Source of the DNA: Homarus americanus
Taxonomy: Eukaryota > Arthropoda > Malacostraca > Decapoda > Nephropidae
Direction: 5' to 3'
NCBI RefSeq assembly: GCF_018991925.1
Contig: NW_024720711.1
Coordinates: 4,182,596 to 4,246,595 of the forward strand
Length of the DNA: 64,000 bases
The stretch's first letter is position 1, and every line of letters begins with the position of its first letter. The notes beneath the pieces are model-generated. The model was not told the DNA's origin and did no database searches. It saw nothing but the letters and a program-made list of their open reading frames with translations. The position numbers were made by a program, and so were the translations under genes. This document shows positions 23,866-34,679 of this stretch, piece after piece.

Positions 23866-25755
23866 CATTCCGACATTATCTCGCATATATATATAAATGT
23901 GGATACTAGTGTGTTTATTAACATAATATACGCTTGAAGACCTTAGTTGTTGAAGCGTAGTTAATACATTATATAACATCAACAAGACCTTAGTTGCTGA
24001 AGCTTAGTAATACATTATAGCTACAACAACATACCCATACCACAACTGTAATAACTTGTTGTGGCGGATAATAACACAATGATACCAACGTACACGAGTT
24101 TGAGATTTTCTAGCGGCGTAAACTAAGGTAAATATTAACCGCCAGGGGTCAGCGTCACATAAATTCGTACGAGTGTTGGCATTCTTACTTCTTCACTCAC
24201 AAATATTATTGCCACGAACCTTTTTGTAAGGAGACCCAGGGCGATAACTACCATTCGGGCGATAGCGTAAAAATAATAAGAATGTCGTTAATAATACCTG
24301 CAATAATATACATTACAATAAGAACAAAAATTAATGAATATTTCTATCACTACAAGATGTTTTTATTTATTTCACGTAAACATAAAAAGAAAATGTCGTA
24401 TATTGAGAATAAATTCTATTCATCTGCAGGGAATACGGGCAAATACTTCAAAATTCAACTCGGGATATTTCAACGTATGCCAAGTGGACCTACAGGCCAT
24501 TTTCCTATATACCATACACCCAACACTCACCCACATATCAGCAAGTCTTTTGAAAAGCCTCCGTAGCTCCTGTTCATTACTACCGCCCTCCTATAGAGGC
24601 ACTAGCCCATTTATTTTATTTTTTTTTACCTGCCAACTTTTCTGGAAGGCAAAAGTTGACGTTAATATAGTCAACAACTTCCGGCTGCACCCACCCATAA
24701 CTCCTGAACGCTCATAAGTTTCGTGTTGTTGCTCGTTGCTGCCGCCGCTGGATTTTACGGTACGTCAAGTTGGCCTGGGCGTCAGCTCTTCTGACGCCTC
24801 ACCCACACAGTAAGCAGCACTCAGCGGTGTGTCTTTTGGAAGAAGTTTCGTCTGTTTTTGGTGCGACTCATCGGGTTAATCAGGTGTGTGTAGTCATTTT
24901 CCTTCATAATTTTTGTCTTTAGAGGTGAGAAAACATCATTGCTTAAGGTAAATAGCTGACCCAGTATAAATGTGAATACCACGTAGCACGTATGACTTGA
25001 CAGAATCGTACGTCAGGCATGCCAGCATTGACATCAAAGTAAATATTAGGGCGACAAATGGCTAATTGGTTTTTTTTTCACAAATTGTCGTTCTTTTAAT
25101 AGCCAGCAGTTATTCGTGGTATTCGATAAAAGAAAAATGTTTCCTGTAGTGTGAGATCCACTCACTGTTGTGTAACGTGCAATATTACTGTAGTTTAAAT
25201 TAATTGAAAATATTCTTTTAAATCCCCTAACTGTGCATTCGAGATACATAAATACATACATATAACCATAAATTCATGTGTTACACCTCATTACCGTGAC
25301 CACTAAGAGACACAAGCAATTCTACATTACCACAGATTCCTTTGATAATGTTTCTTCCGGCTGATGATATAACAGGTTAAAGAGCGATTCTAGCGCCATT
25401 TTGAGCACATTCCCTGAACTGTAATTTAGTGAATAAAGTTATGCACATTCTCAAAATATCCACTTCAGATAAATTTTATTTCTTATTTAAAAGGGTCATT
25501 AGTTTGCCTTTTCTCGATTGGAAATTTTTGAAAACGGATGTCTCCCTTGAGCTATTAAACGCAAGGTGGTGGTTAAAATGGCTTCGAAATTACACTGCGA
25601 CTCATTGAAAGTAGACTGTGGTACGTTGTCTTATTCCCAGTACCAGAAAGGTATTAACGAGCGAAAACCTTTGAGAATGTTGATGTAAGGTTCCTCGAGA
25701 GACCACGTTGTCATGATTCCCTGTACGATGTTGGTAATGCTCGGTGTTTAGTAAT
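23866..25755. other. Unassigned sequence
   Basis: Ordinary AT-rich intron sequence without repeats or coding similarity that I recognise. A more GC-rich patch (about 24720-24890) has several CpGs and a GTGTGT that could act as a donor, but nothing proves an alternative first exon. Confidence 0.4.
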
Positions 25756-25759
25756 TAAA

Positions 25760-26000
25760 ATCTGACCTAGCTTATTCTAACTTGTGCTACCGTATCCTAA
25801 CTTAACCTACCTTGGCCTGTTCATATCCAAACCTACCCTACCTCTAACCAAATCTAACTTGTCCTTTGCTTAACTTAACCTATCCTTATTATAACCTAAC
25901 CTACCCTTGGTCCAATCTAACATGCTTTTATTCTAACTTAATCTACCCATAGGTTAACCTACCCTCGAACTTATCTTAACATACCCTTAGCCAAAATGAA
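25760..26000 (-). repeat. Decayed CCTAA (TTAGG) stretch
   Basis: Many interrupted CTAACTTAACCTACC and ATAACCTAACCTACCC segments run over about 240 bp. This fits an old, mutated TTAGG-type array read on the opposite strand. Confidence 0.7.
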
Positions 26001-26699
26001 ACCTACCCGGTGTTTAGGAATTCGAGTTCTGGTGTCGGGTACGTATTAGTTTAACCAATTACTAACCCTCACTAGCATCCACATGTAAACATTTATAAGG
26101 TACGTTATAAATACTCGTAAGTTTCGGGCAGAATATAACGTTAATGATATAGAAACAATAACGAAATGGAATGTGAGAGAATTCCATTGTTTGTTAATTG
26201 TATTTCAACCTTATGGCTGTGTCTGCTATTTCATAATGGTAACCTTTTGAACATGGTAGAGGATAACGTAACGATATTGGAACGTTAACGGCCCTGGAGG
26301 ATATTTGACTATCAGGACGATAACTTTGCAACACCGTAACGATAGCCACTTAAGTTTAACTGTCCCGTTTATTCTTGCTTACATGTGACTCACTCTTAAT
26401 TATTTCGCCGATTCTTTATAAATAATTCGTAGTGCCTCGCTCTCGCTACATTCTCGCGTTAAATATCCTGTCATGCTTCCACGCGTCTCACAGAAAAAAA
26501 AGTTCGTTCTCACTATTATCAGCGTTAATGATCCGACTAGTGGCGAGGTAGTCGAGTTTATTTTGCCACCTCTCCTTCCCTCCCGGTAGTAAGCACTTAA
26601 GCCGATTGTCAGGACCCCACTCATTCGTTAAATATGACCTAATTTAACCTGGTTTTATATTCGGGATCAACCCCCAGTTTATATCGCCACAAGACTAAG

Positions 26700-26770
26700 C
26701 GCGCTAACCTAACCTTCCCCCCACCCGCCCGCCCGCCCACCCACCCACCCACCCACCCAACCCGCCCGCC
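26700..26770. repeat. CTAACCTAACC then (CCCG/CCCA)n
   Basis: Two CTAACC units precede a run of CCCG and CCCA tetranucleotides. A reverse copy of the GTGAAATAAG dispersed motif follows directly (TTATTTCACC near 26775). Confidence 0.85.
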
Positions 26771-26942
26771 CAGTTTATTTCACCTGATGTTCAAGCTTCC
26801 TAATGGGGATTAGTTAGGGTAGTGTGAGGGTGATTAATTTTCGAGTGAAATAAGCTGGGAATAATTTTCATATGGTGTAATTTTTTTTAGATCAAACTGG
26901 GAATGAATAGTTAAGTTTAGATAATAACTAATCGATTGTAGC

Positions 26943-27198
26943 ATGATAGACTGGTGATTGTAACTCGGACTGGTGACTGTAACTTGATAGACTGGTGATT
27001 GTTACTCAGACTGATGATTATAACTGATAGACTGGTGACTGTAACTTGATAGACTGGTGATTATAACTGATAGACTGGTGACTGTAACTTGATAGACTGG
27101 TGATTATAACTGATAGACTGGTGACTGTAACTTGATAGACTGGTGATTGTAACTCAGACTGATGATTATAACTGATAGACTGGTGACTGTAACTGATG
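26943..27198. repeat. Minisatellite abutting exon D acceptor
   Basis: The unit GATAGACTGGTGACTGTAACT (21-22 bp) alternates with CAGACTGATGATTATAACT forms. The array stops about 22 bp before exon D, leaving only a short pyrimidine tract. Confidence 0.92.
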
Positions 27199-27220
27199 GG
27201 GCTCCCTCTCGTTGTTTCAG

Positions 27221-27382
27221 CCGCCTATCATCCGGTATACACGTCAGTCGACCCTCAACAGCGGGGTAGAGAACACCCGGAGAACTGTCACCTTCCTGGA
27301 CCACGGCGGGCTGAATGGCTTCTCTCCATCCCGACAGCTGTGTGCTCTGCCCGGCTCTCGCTCCCCTTCCTCAGTGTCCAAG
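27221..27382 (+). CDS. Membrane protein exon D, cytoplasmic tail (54 codons)
   Basis: The acceptor is CGTTGTTTCAG and the donor is AAG/GTGAGA. In phase 0 it encodes a hydrophilic segment: PPIIRYTRQSTLNSG, then ENTRRTVTFLDHGG, then a Ser/Arg-rich end SRSPSSVSK. There is no membrane segment. It fits a cytoplasmic tail with many potential phosphorylation sites. RRTVTF matches the RVxF consensus for protein phosphatase 1 docking (inference). Codon use is balanced and GC-rich, unlike the surrounding repeats. The length is 162 bases, phase 0 at both ends. The frame joins exon C without a stop, but no experimental link can be seen. Confidence 0.68.
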
Positions 27383-27414
27383 GTGAGATACTAACTTATT
27401 TATTGATTTACTTG

Positions 27415-27710
27415 GTCTTTTTTTTTTCCTTCCTTCCTTCTAACTTCCACCTTTTTCTTTCCTTCCTTCCTCCCTCCCTCCGTTTTCCCTTCCTTCCACC
27501 TTGTCTTCCCCTCCCTCCTCCCCCTTCCTCCGTTCTCCCTCCCTTCCTTCCATCCTCTCTTCCACCCCTCCATCCTCTCTTCCACCCCTCCTTCCTTCCA
27601 TCCCTCCTCCCTTCCTTCCATTCATCATTCCCTCCCACTCTTAATCCGTTCTCCCTCCCTCCCTCCGTTTTCCCTCCCTCTCTCCTTCCTCCCCTCCCAC
27701 CAATATTTCT
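27415..27710. repeat. CCTTCC/CCCTCC pyrimidine tract
   Basis: Irregular TTCCTTCC and CTCCCTCC sequence begins about 30 bases after the exon D donor. Confidence 0.88.
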
Positions 27711-28784
27711 CGGCATACGCTAAGAGATTGTGAGAGACCATAAACTTTTGTGCCATTCTTAAATAATCGTATTATTGTAACCATCTTTCTCTCTCGTTCG
27801 TGTGTAAAAAAAATCTTAAAAGTTTATATTAACATAAAATTTTCTCTATTTCGGAATCTAAACAAAATGTAGACTTTATTCCAGTGAGAAAATCCCCGTT
27901 ATCCCGGTGTAAGAGGATAACATACAGTAAAATTTTATTGTTTTCCAGACAAAAAAAAAATCCTATTTGTTTAAGTATTTGGTGAAAACGTAATTCGATA
28001 ATGTAAAGAGTCTCGGTGCTGTTTGAAAGGTACTGTTGGCCGCCACCACCTTGTAGTGTGAGGCAGCTTGGTGAAGGGGCCTAGTGTCCATTACCAGTTA
28101 AGAGTGACTATTTTCTTGGTTTACCCACTGATTGGAAAATCCTCTGCGCCTTCATACACGATCATTGTTTGTCTATAATGATGTTAATACAATACACATA
28201 CGACCCCTGTTACACACACAATACTGTACCGGGAAGGAGAGAGGCTTGTACCGTCGTGTCTCCTGGTACAGTCGACAACTTCCTCTGTTAAGTGGCTCTT
28301 CCTCTTCCACCCCCCTCCTTCCCCCCCTTCCCATAACACGGAGGAGTGAGTGAGTGTAGAGGCTAGAGTGTGTGTGTGTATGTGGAGAGAGGGGGAGAGG
28401 GAGTCACTAGTGGTCAATAATTGTTTTTCGTCCCACTTCCCCTGTTTACTTTCGTCTCCCTCACTTCTTTGTTTATTGTCATCTACTCCACTTCCTCCCT
28501 TATTGTCGTCTCCTTCACTTCCTTATTTTATGTCTCTTTTTATTGTTCTCGTTCCATTTTTATTGCAGTTTCCTTCATTTCTCCCTTTATCACCCTCCTC
28601 ACTTCCGGCATTCTTGTCTCCCGTGCATCTTGGTAAGCTAGAGAGATTTGGGTTGTTTATTTGCTTTGTTTACATTCTCCCTGGGTCTTTCTTTCTTTCT
28701 TTATCATCTTCATCGTCCATTCTTTCACTTCTGCCTTCCGGTCTGTGAATACTTGATGTTGTTTAGTTTATTCGTATGTGTTTT

Positions 28785-28785
28785 G

Positions 28786-28822
<37 letters not shown>
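28785..28822. repeat. (CT)n microsatellite
   Basis: A CT run; a C-homopolymer-rich patch follows at about 28864-28892. Confidence 0.92.
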
Positions 28823-29089
28823 GTGGTGTCTGGCAGTGTTTCTGCTAGATTATCCTTTACCACCCCCCTCCCCCCCCCCCACCCCCCCCCGCCTACAGGA
28901 TGAAATTAATGGTGTGTTTTTTTTATTTCTCGAGAAAACAAACACACACATCCATACACACATACACACACACCAGCATCACCACCGCTGCCGCACAGAG
29001 ATTACATAGTTTTCTTCTTTTTTTCATTATTTTCTTATTATTATTACAGTATTGTTATTGTACAGTCACACAGAAGCAGTACGACTAAC

Positions 29090-30600
29090 CCTTGACCACA
29101 CATCCATTAGTAGACAGTGTTAAAGCCTCGTACGGTAGCGCTCCACACTCGTAGGTTAATTTCCCCTTAACTATAGAATAATGAAACCCTCCCAGATGGT
29201 TCCTATAACCTGTGAAACATTAGAGACAGTTACAATGGCGTCGGAATCCCACTGAAACTGCATCGTAACAAAGTGGTTCATTTTCCTCAGTTCTGGGGAA
29301 AATAATTTATTGTACCTGGGAACCTTTTATGATTCTGGTTTGTCGGTTGTGTTGTGTTGTGTTGTGAGGTGAAACACAAAGTTATCTACAAAAATCACAC
29401 CTGAACCTCAACTTCCTTCCTTAATTAAAAGAGTTAACATTTTTTTTTTTTTGGGGGGGGGGTATTTCTTTGTCAACTGCCTGGGTGTATTCTTAGGTCT
29501 TCAGTTAGGATAAAGAGATTTCTCGTACGGAGCTCTGGGAATCTAGACCAATGTGTGGGCGAGGAACACTACACTTGGCGCTGTGCTATTGTTTTGAGGG
29601 TCCGTAATGATCAAAAGATGGCGCTCGTTTACATATTCAGTACCTTCAGCGACCGTCAGTTCGTGTTTTGTTTCTTTTAGAGTGCTTCTGACGGATACCA
29701 GATGGTGTTTGTTTTTTGTTTAGGCCGTGTTAGTCAGCCCAATGTGCGCCATTCCTTGCCTGACTGATGGAAGATTTTCGTAGGTGGGGGTTGATTGATG
29801 TATTACCAGTGACCGTCAGATGGCGTTTTGTTCATATATTTAGAAGCATAACAGACTGTTAGGTGGCTTTTATGCCATTACTCCCTTGCAGCGGAGCTTC
29901 ACCTCCCCATTGACAAAGGCCCGTTGTTATTTCTACACCTCCTTTTTCTGCGGTGGTTGACCATACTGATGTTCCTTTGTACACAGGCGACAAAAGCCAT
30001 CAATTTCCCAGAGACAACACAGTGTGCAGGAAATGACTCGAAATGATGAGACGAGGTTGGTGTGAGGCGCCATTGCGTGTCTCGCCGCCTTGAGAGGGTC
30101 GCCTGGTTTACTGTATATTGGAGGTGCCATCTGGTAGTCGCCCAGGAAACTAATTATGTCAACAACCATGTTCTTGGCGGGATAATCTTACGTCACACTT
30201 TAATCATTCAGTTCACACATTCGTTCACTGTAATGTGTAATAGACCTCTTCCTGTCACAGTGATTTAGAACTTTGACCTACATCAGCAAATCAGTATTAC
30301 CGAGAGTGAAAACAATTACAACAGTTCAGAGAGTTGGAACACATTATCTCTTAAGCGTTGGAAAGTTTGGGGTAATGACCGACAAACGCAGTAAACAGAT
30401 CAGCCTTAGTTTGAGAATTGCCTTGGTGTAATCAGCAGTGTTGGGGTAATGAATGGTGAAGGCTGAGTACGACAGTGATCATTGGTGGTGGTCGTTTGAA
30501 GGAGTTTAGGTGCGTCAGTGGTCAATGTACTTATAGCACAATTCACTGTGCTTTAGTATCTACATTAGACAATATTCTTAGGTGTTAAAAAAATAATGGT
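29090..30600. other. Unassigned sequence with AGATGGCG motifs
   Basis: No repeat array or coding similarity found. AGATGGCG appears at about 29616 and 29817 with related GTTTACATATTCAG / GTTCATATATTTAG sequence after it, hinting at a diverged duplication of about 200 bp period. Confidence 0.4.
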
Positions 30601-30877
30601 CACAAAAGTAGTTATTTTTATTTTATTGATTTTTTCTATTAATTAAATCAAGGGGAGGGAAACTCTTATATATAATTTTTGCGATCAATTATTACAGGTT
30701 AATGAGTATACGGATTACCTGAAGATTAGACCCCCGCCTCCTCGGCTTATTTCACCTGGTGATTAAACACGCTAACGCTACTTGATGTCTAGTTATGTAT
30801 TATAGTCTTCCTTCCTTATTTATTTATCCCTCAGCTTGTAACACGGTTCTTTGCAATGGCATATTTTTACGGTCTAT

Positions 30878-30879
<2 letters not shown>

Positions 30880-30944
<65 letters not shown>

Positions 30945-31135
30945 GACACAGCTCCTCTAATACATATTTGGGTGCATATATATAACATCATTTTCTCTTT
31001 CATCTTGTGTGTGTGTGGGGATGGAGAGCCTTCAGGTGTGTGGGGGTGGGTAGAGAGCATTCAGGAGTGTGGGGGTGGGTAGAGAGCCTTCAGGTGTGGG
31101 AGTGGGTAGAGAGCCTTCAGGTGTGTGAGGGGAGA
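30880..31135. repeat. (CT)n microsatellite and 34-bp tandem repeat
   Basis: A CT run (about 30880-30932) ends in a few CA units. From about 31018 a unit AGAGAGCCTTCAGGTGTG plus GGGGTGGGT repeats about four times. Confidence 0.88.
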
Positions 31136-31334
31136 TTCTTATGTGTGTCGGGGGGATCAGGAGACAGACGCAATGTAATAAGGTGACTCCTACCTACCAC
31201 ACAGGTCCGACACAAAGCGTTATCTCGGGTGCTGCTTATACTGTACGTATTACTTAATTCTGATATTGTTAGATGGCTGTGTGTGTGTGTGTGTCTATAC
31301 TCGTATATGTATGTGTTTTTGTGTGTTAACGTGT

Positions 31335-31700
31335 ATGACGACCTGTGGTATAATGGTCAGCATGCTCGCCAGTGGACCCGGGTTCGATCCTCGGGCAGGG
31401 TGAAACTAGGGCACGTTTTTTTTTTACGCCATTTGCCTCTGTCTGCCCAGCAGTAATTGGGAACCTGTATGTTAATCGATTTGCGGTTCGTGTTCAGGGG
31501 TAATGATTAGCCAGTGCAGTTGGCGAGTTGCCCGGTCTTCTCGGACTATTCCTTGACACGGGTCATGCAGCTCGTTAACTTTGGGCGTGGTTGTTGTGTT
31601 GGCGGCAGCTTCTACACCTTAAACAAATTCACGCCTAGGTGGCCCTAGGGCCGGCCATCCTCGTTACACGAGGCGCAACCATTATTTATTATTTAACGTC
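31335..31700 (+). mobile_element. tRNA-derived SINE
   Basis: The head looks like a tRNA gene: A-box-like TGGTATAATGG (31346-31356) and a perfect B-box GGTTCGATCC (31381-31390), 25 bases apart. The body contains CTGCCCAGCAGTAATTGGG, close to a conserved core I associate with tRNA-headed SINEs common in decapods. A CGAGGCGCAACC segment and an AT-rich end (TATTTATTATTTAA) follow. A run of ten Ts (about 31412-31421) right after the head would stop RNA polymerase III early, so this copy is probably silent or makes only a short RNA. The boundaries are approximate. Confidence 0.7.
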
Positions 31701-32194
31701 TATGTACACATATGTGCTTTCATGGGTATGTACGGTTTTGTTTGTATACAAGTATTTAAAAGTTCTGAATGTTTTTATGTGGATGTGTATGAATGCCGTC
31801 CCTGTATACACACACACACAATATCATACCATCGCAAAAAATGCAATAAAACACATTAACCAGGAACCAATCCACATTAACGAAAGTAAATACAATAAAA
31901 AAACATTAACAAGCAACTCATTCACACATACAATAAAATTAAATGTTTAATTTTTTAAATCTCACAATTGCGTAAAATAAAAATAAAAAATACGAAATCA
32001 AATTAGTCAAACAGAAAATATTTATACGTCATGATAACCAGACTTAGGATTGGCATGGGTTAGGAGGGTGTTCACGTGTGACCTCACTGAGGTTCCGATG
32101 TTGTCGGCTATCTTAGGAGTGAAGGGTTAGGTAGGTGGTGATCATTGTTTATTTTTTATTAATATCTAAATAATAGTGAACTACGTGTCGAAAT

Positions 32195-32729
32195 AACGTC
32201 ATTATCTCTCACAACACGTCATTATCTCTCACAACACGTCATTATCTCTCACAACACGTCATTATCTCTCACAACACGTCATTATCTCTCACAACACGTC
32301 ATTTATCTCTCACAACACGTCATTATCTCTCACAACACGTCATTTATCTCAACACGTCATTATCTCTCACAGCACGTCATTATCTCTCACAACACGTCAT
32401 TTATCTCAACACGTCATTATCTCTCACAACGTCATTTATCTCAACACGTCATTATCTCTCACAACACGTCATTATCTCTCACAACACGTCATTATTTTTC
32501 ACAACGTCATTTATTTCAACACGTCATTATCTCCCACAGCACGTCATTATCTCTCACAACACGTCATTTATCACAGCACGTCATTATCTCTCACAGCACG
32601 TCATTTATCTCAACACGTCATTATCTCTCACAGCACGTCATTATCTCTCACAACACGTCATTATCTCTCACAACACGTCATTATCTCTCACAGCACGTCA
32701 TTATCTCTCACAACACGTCATTTATCTCA
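32195..32729. repeat. 20-bp minisatellite (ACGTCATTATCTCTCACAAC)
   Basis: About 26 copies of the 20-bp unit are interspersed with 14-15-bp short forms (ACGTCATTTATCTCA). AACAC/AGCAC variants mark sub-blocks. Confidence 0.95.
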
Positions 32730-32927
32730 TCTTACCTAACCTAACCCCACTTTAAATATGAGTTTATTTAATTATCAGGTGTAATAAGCTGGGGTGCCTA
32801 ATCTTCATGAGATCCTAAAAATCTAACTGAGAAATTGATGACGTCACGCGTGAAGATAAGGATGTGCCGTCATGAAAAAATACGATTATCAATTAAGCTT
32901 TATTTTCAGCGAGAAGCCGGCGGCCCT

Positions 32928-33085
32928 TGATTGGCTGACAGGGACACGACATACAATACAATGGGGCCATTCACGAAGCTGATGTAAAGAAAGGTCGGCT
33001 CTGATTGGCCGATGGGAACACGACGGATGGAAGAAAAATTGCTCTTAATTGGCCAAAGGAATGCGATGGATAGAGCAGTAGACCA
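32928..33085. promoter_or_regulatory. Cluster of ATTGG/CCAAT boxes
   Basis: Three GATTGG/AATTGG motifs (TTGATTGGCTGAC, CTGATTGGCCGATG, TTAATTGGCCAAAG) and one CCAATC lie within about 160 bp. Each of the first three is followed by GGGAACACGA-like or GGAATGCGA-like sequence. This may be a diverged tandem repeat that happens to contain CCAAT boxes. Regulatory function is unproven. Confidence 0.35.
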
Positions 33086-33244
33086 ATCAGGGAGCCTTTT
33101 TTTTTTTTACATAATAAAAATACGGGAAAAAAATATTTACAAATTCGACTTCAATAAAAGCGATTTTTTTCCAAATGAAAAACAAAAAGAATTTCCATAC
33201 TAAACTGAACTCGTAATTTTTGTTTTGTTAATTACAGAAGAATA

Positions 33245-33500
33245 ATTATGTGGGGTGAGACGAGGGTGGGCGCGTGGATAAATGGATGGATGGCAGGATG
33301 GATGGGAAGGTGGATAAATAGTTGGATCAGAGAACGAATAGATAGATAGATGGGTGGAGAATGGATAGATTGTTCGATAAATGGATGAATAAATGAAGTG
33401 ATGGGTGATAGATGGATGAATAGACAAGTGGTTGGATGGAAGGAAAGCCAGACGGTAAATAACGACATGATTGACGGATACACTAATAGACAGACAGAAA

Positions 33501-33542
<42 letters not shown>

Positions 33543-33575
33543 TACACACACACACACACACACATACATACAAGT
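33245..33575. repeat. GATG/GATA tetranucleotides and (CA)n
   Basis: Degenerate GGATGGATA/GATAGATG sequence (about 33270-33480) is followed by interrupted CA repeats (about 33500-33572). Confidence 0.88.
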
Positions 33576-33784
33576 ACAAACAAAATCGCAAATATATTAA
33601 AACATCTAAAAATAAAAAATAAAAGTGGTGACAAAAATAATAAGAGTAGTTTACGTTTCTTTAAGTGGTATATATATATATTCCTGTGTTTTTGGTGGTT
33701 AGTAATTCAGCCAATCAGATGCTGTGGTTTGTGTGTGTGTGTGATCTAACCGTTCATAGCACCGTCAGGCTCTACACCACCTAT

Positions 33785-34665
33785 CCGGTTGACAATGCCG
33801 ACTCACCCTGACATTGCCCTCTCACCCCAACACTACCCTCTCGCCGCCCTCTCACCCTGACACTGCCCTCTCACCCTGACATTGCCCTCTCACCCCAACA
33901 CTACCCTCTCACCCCAACACTGCTCTCTCACCCTAACACTGCCCTCTCACCCTGACCTGCCTTCACTGACACTGCCCCTTCACCCTGACACTACCCTCTC
34001 ACCTAACACTACGCTCTCACCTGACACTACCCTCTCACCGCCCTCTCACCCTGACACTGCCCCTTCACCCTGACACTACCCTCTCACCCTAACACTGCCC
34101 TCTCACTAACACTACCCTGACATTGCCCTCTCACCTGACATTGCCCTCTCACCCCTGACATTGCCCTCTCACCCCTGACACTGCCCTCTTACCCCAACAC
34201 TACCCCCTCTCACCTTGACATTGCCCTCTCACCCTGACACTGCCCTCTCACCCCAACACTACCCTCTCAGCCCAACATTACCCTCTCACCCTAACACTGC
34301 CCTCTCACCCCAACACTACCCTCTCACCCCAACACTACCCTTTCACCCCCCAACACTGCCCTCTCACCCCAACACTGCCCTCTCAACACCACCCTCTCAC
34401 CCCAACACTGTTTCTCACCCCAACACTACCCTCTCACCCCCAACACTACCCTCTCACCCCAACACTGCCCTCTCACCCCAACACTACCCTACCCCAACAC
34501 TGCCCTCTCACCCCAACACTGCCCTCTCACCCCCCAACACTGCCCTCTCACCCCAACACTGCCCTCTCACCCCAACACTGCCCTCTCACCCCAACACTAC
34601 CCTCTCACCCCAACACTGCCCTCTCACCCCAACACTGCCCTCTCACCCCAACACTGCCCTCACGC
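33785..34665. repeat. 19-bp C-rich minisatellite
   Basis: The unit CCCTCTCACCCCAACACTG has variants CCTGACATTG and CTAACACTAC. The left third is mixed and the right part nearly homogeneous. Confidence 0.95.
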
Positions 34666-34679
34666 GTGTATGTAAAACA

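Larger units (their letters stand above)
17501..27220 (+). other. Intron 3 (9.7 kb)
   Basis: It starts GTACGT and ends TTGTTTCAG. It contains CACCCTCAC-type repeats, microsatellites, two CG/CA alternating tracts, a LINE on the opposite strand, a decayed TTAGG-like stretch and a minisatellite that abuts the exon D acceptor. The interval 19680-20600 is ordinary sequence with nothing I recognise. Confidence 0.6.

Noticed and set aside
24700..24895. CpG-containing patch as an alternative promoter and first exon
   Set aside because: Only weak composition evidence and one possible donor; no coding start that continues into exon D in frame.
29933..30169. 78-codon - frame with several Cys residues
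   Set aside because: No recognised motif, no splice context; length within chance expectation.
31335..31410. Functional tRNA gene
   Set aside because: No convincing anticodon stem or acceptor stem pairing, and the sequence continues into a SINE body.
32195..32729. Regular 20-bp repeat considered as a CRISPR array
   Set aside because: Units are contiguous with no unique spacers, and the setting is eukaryotic.
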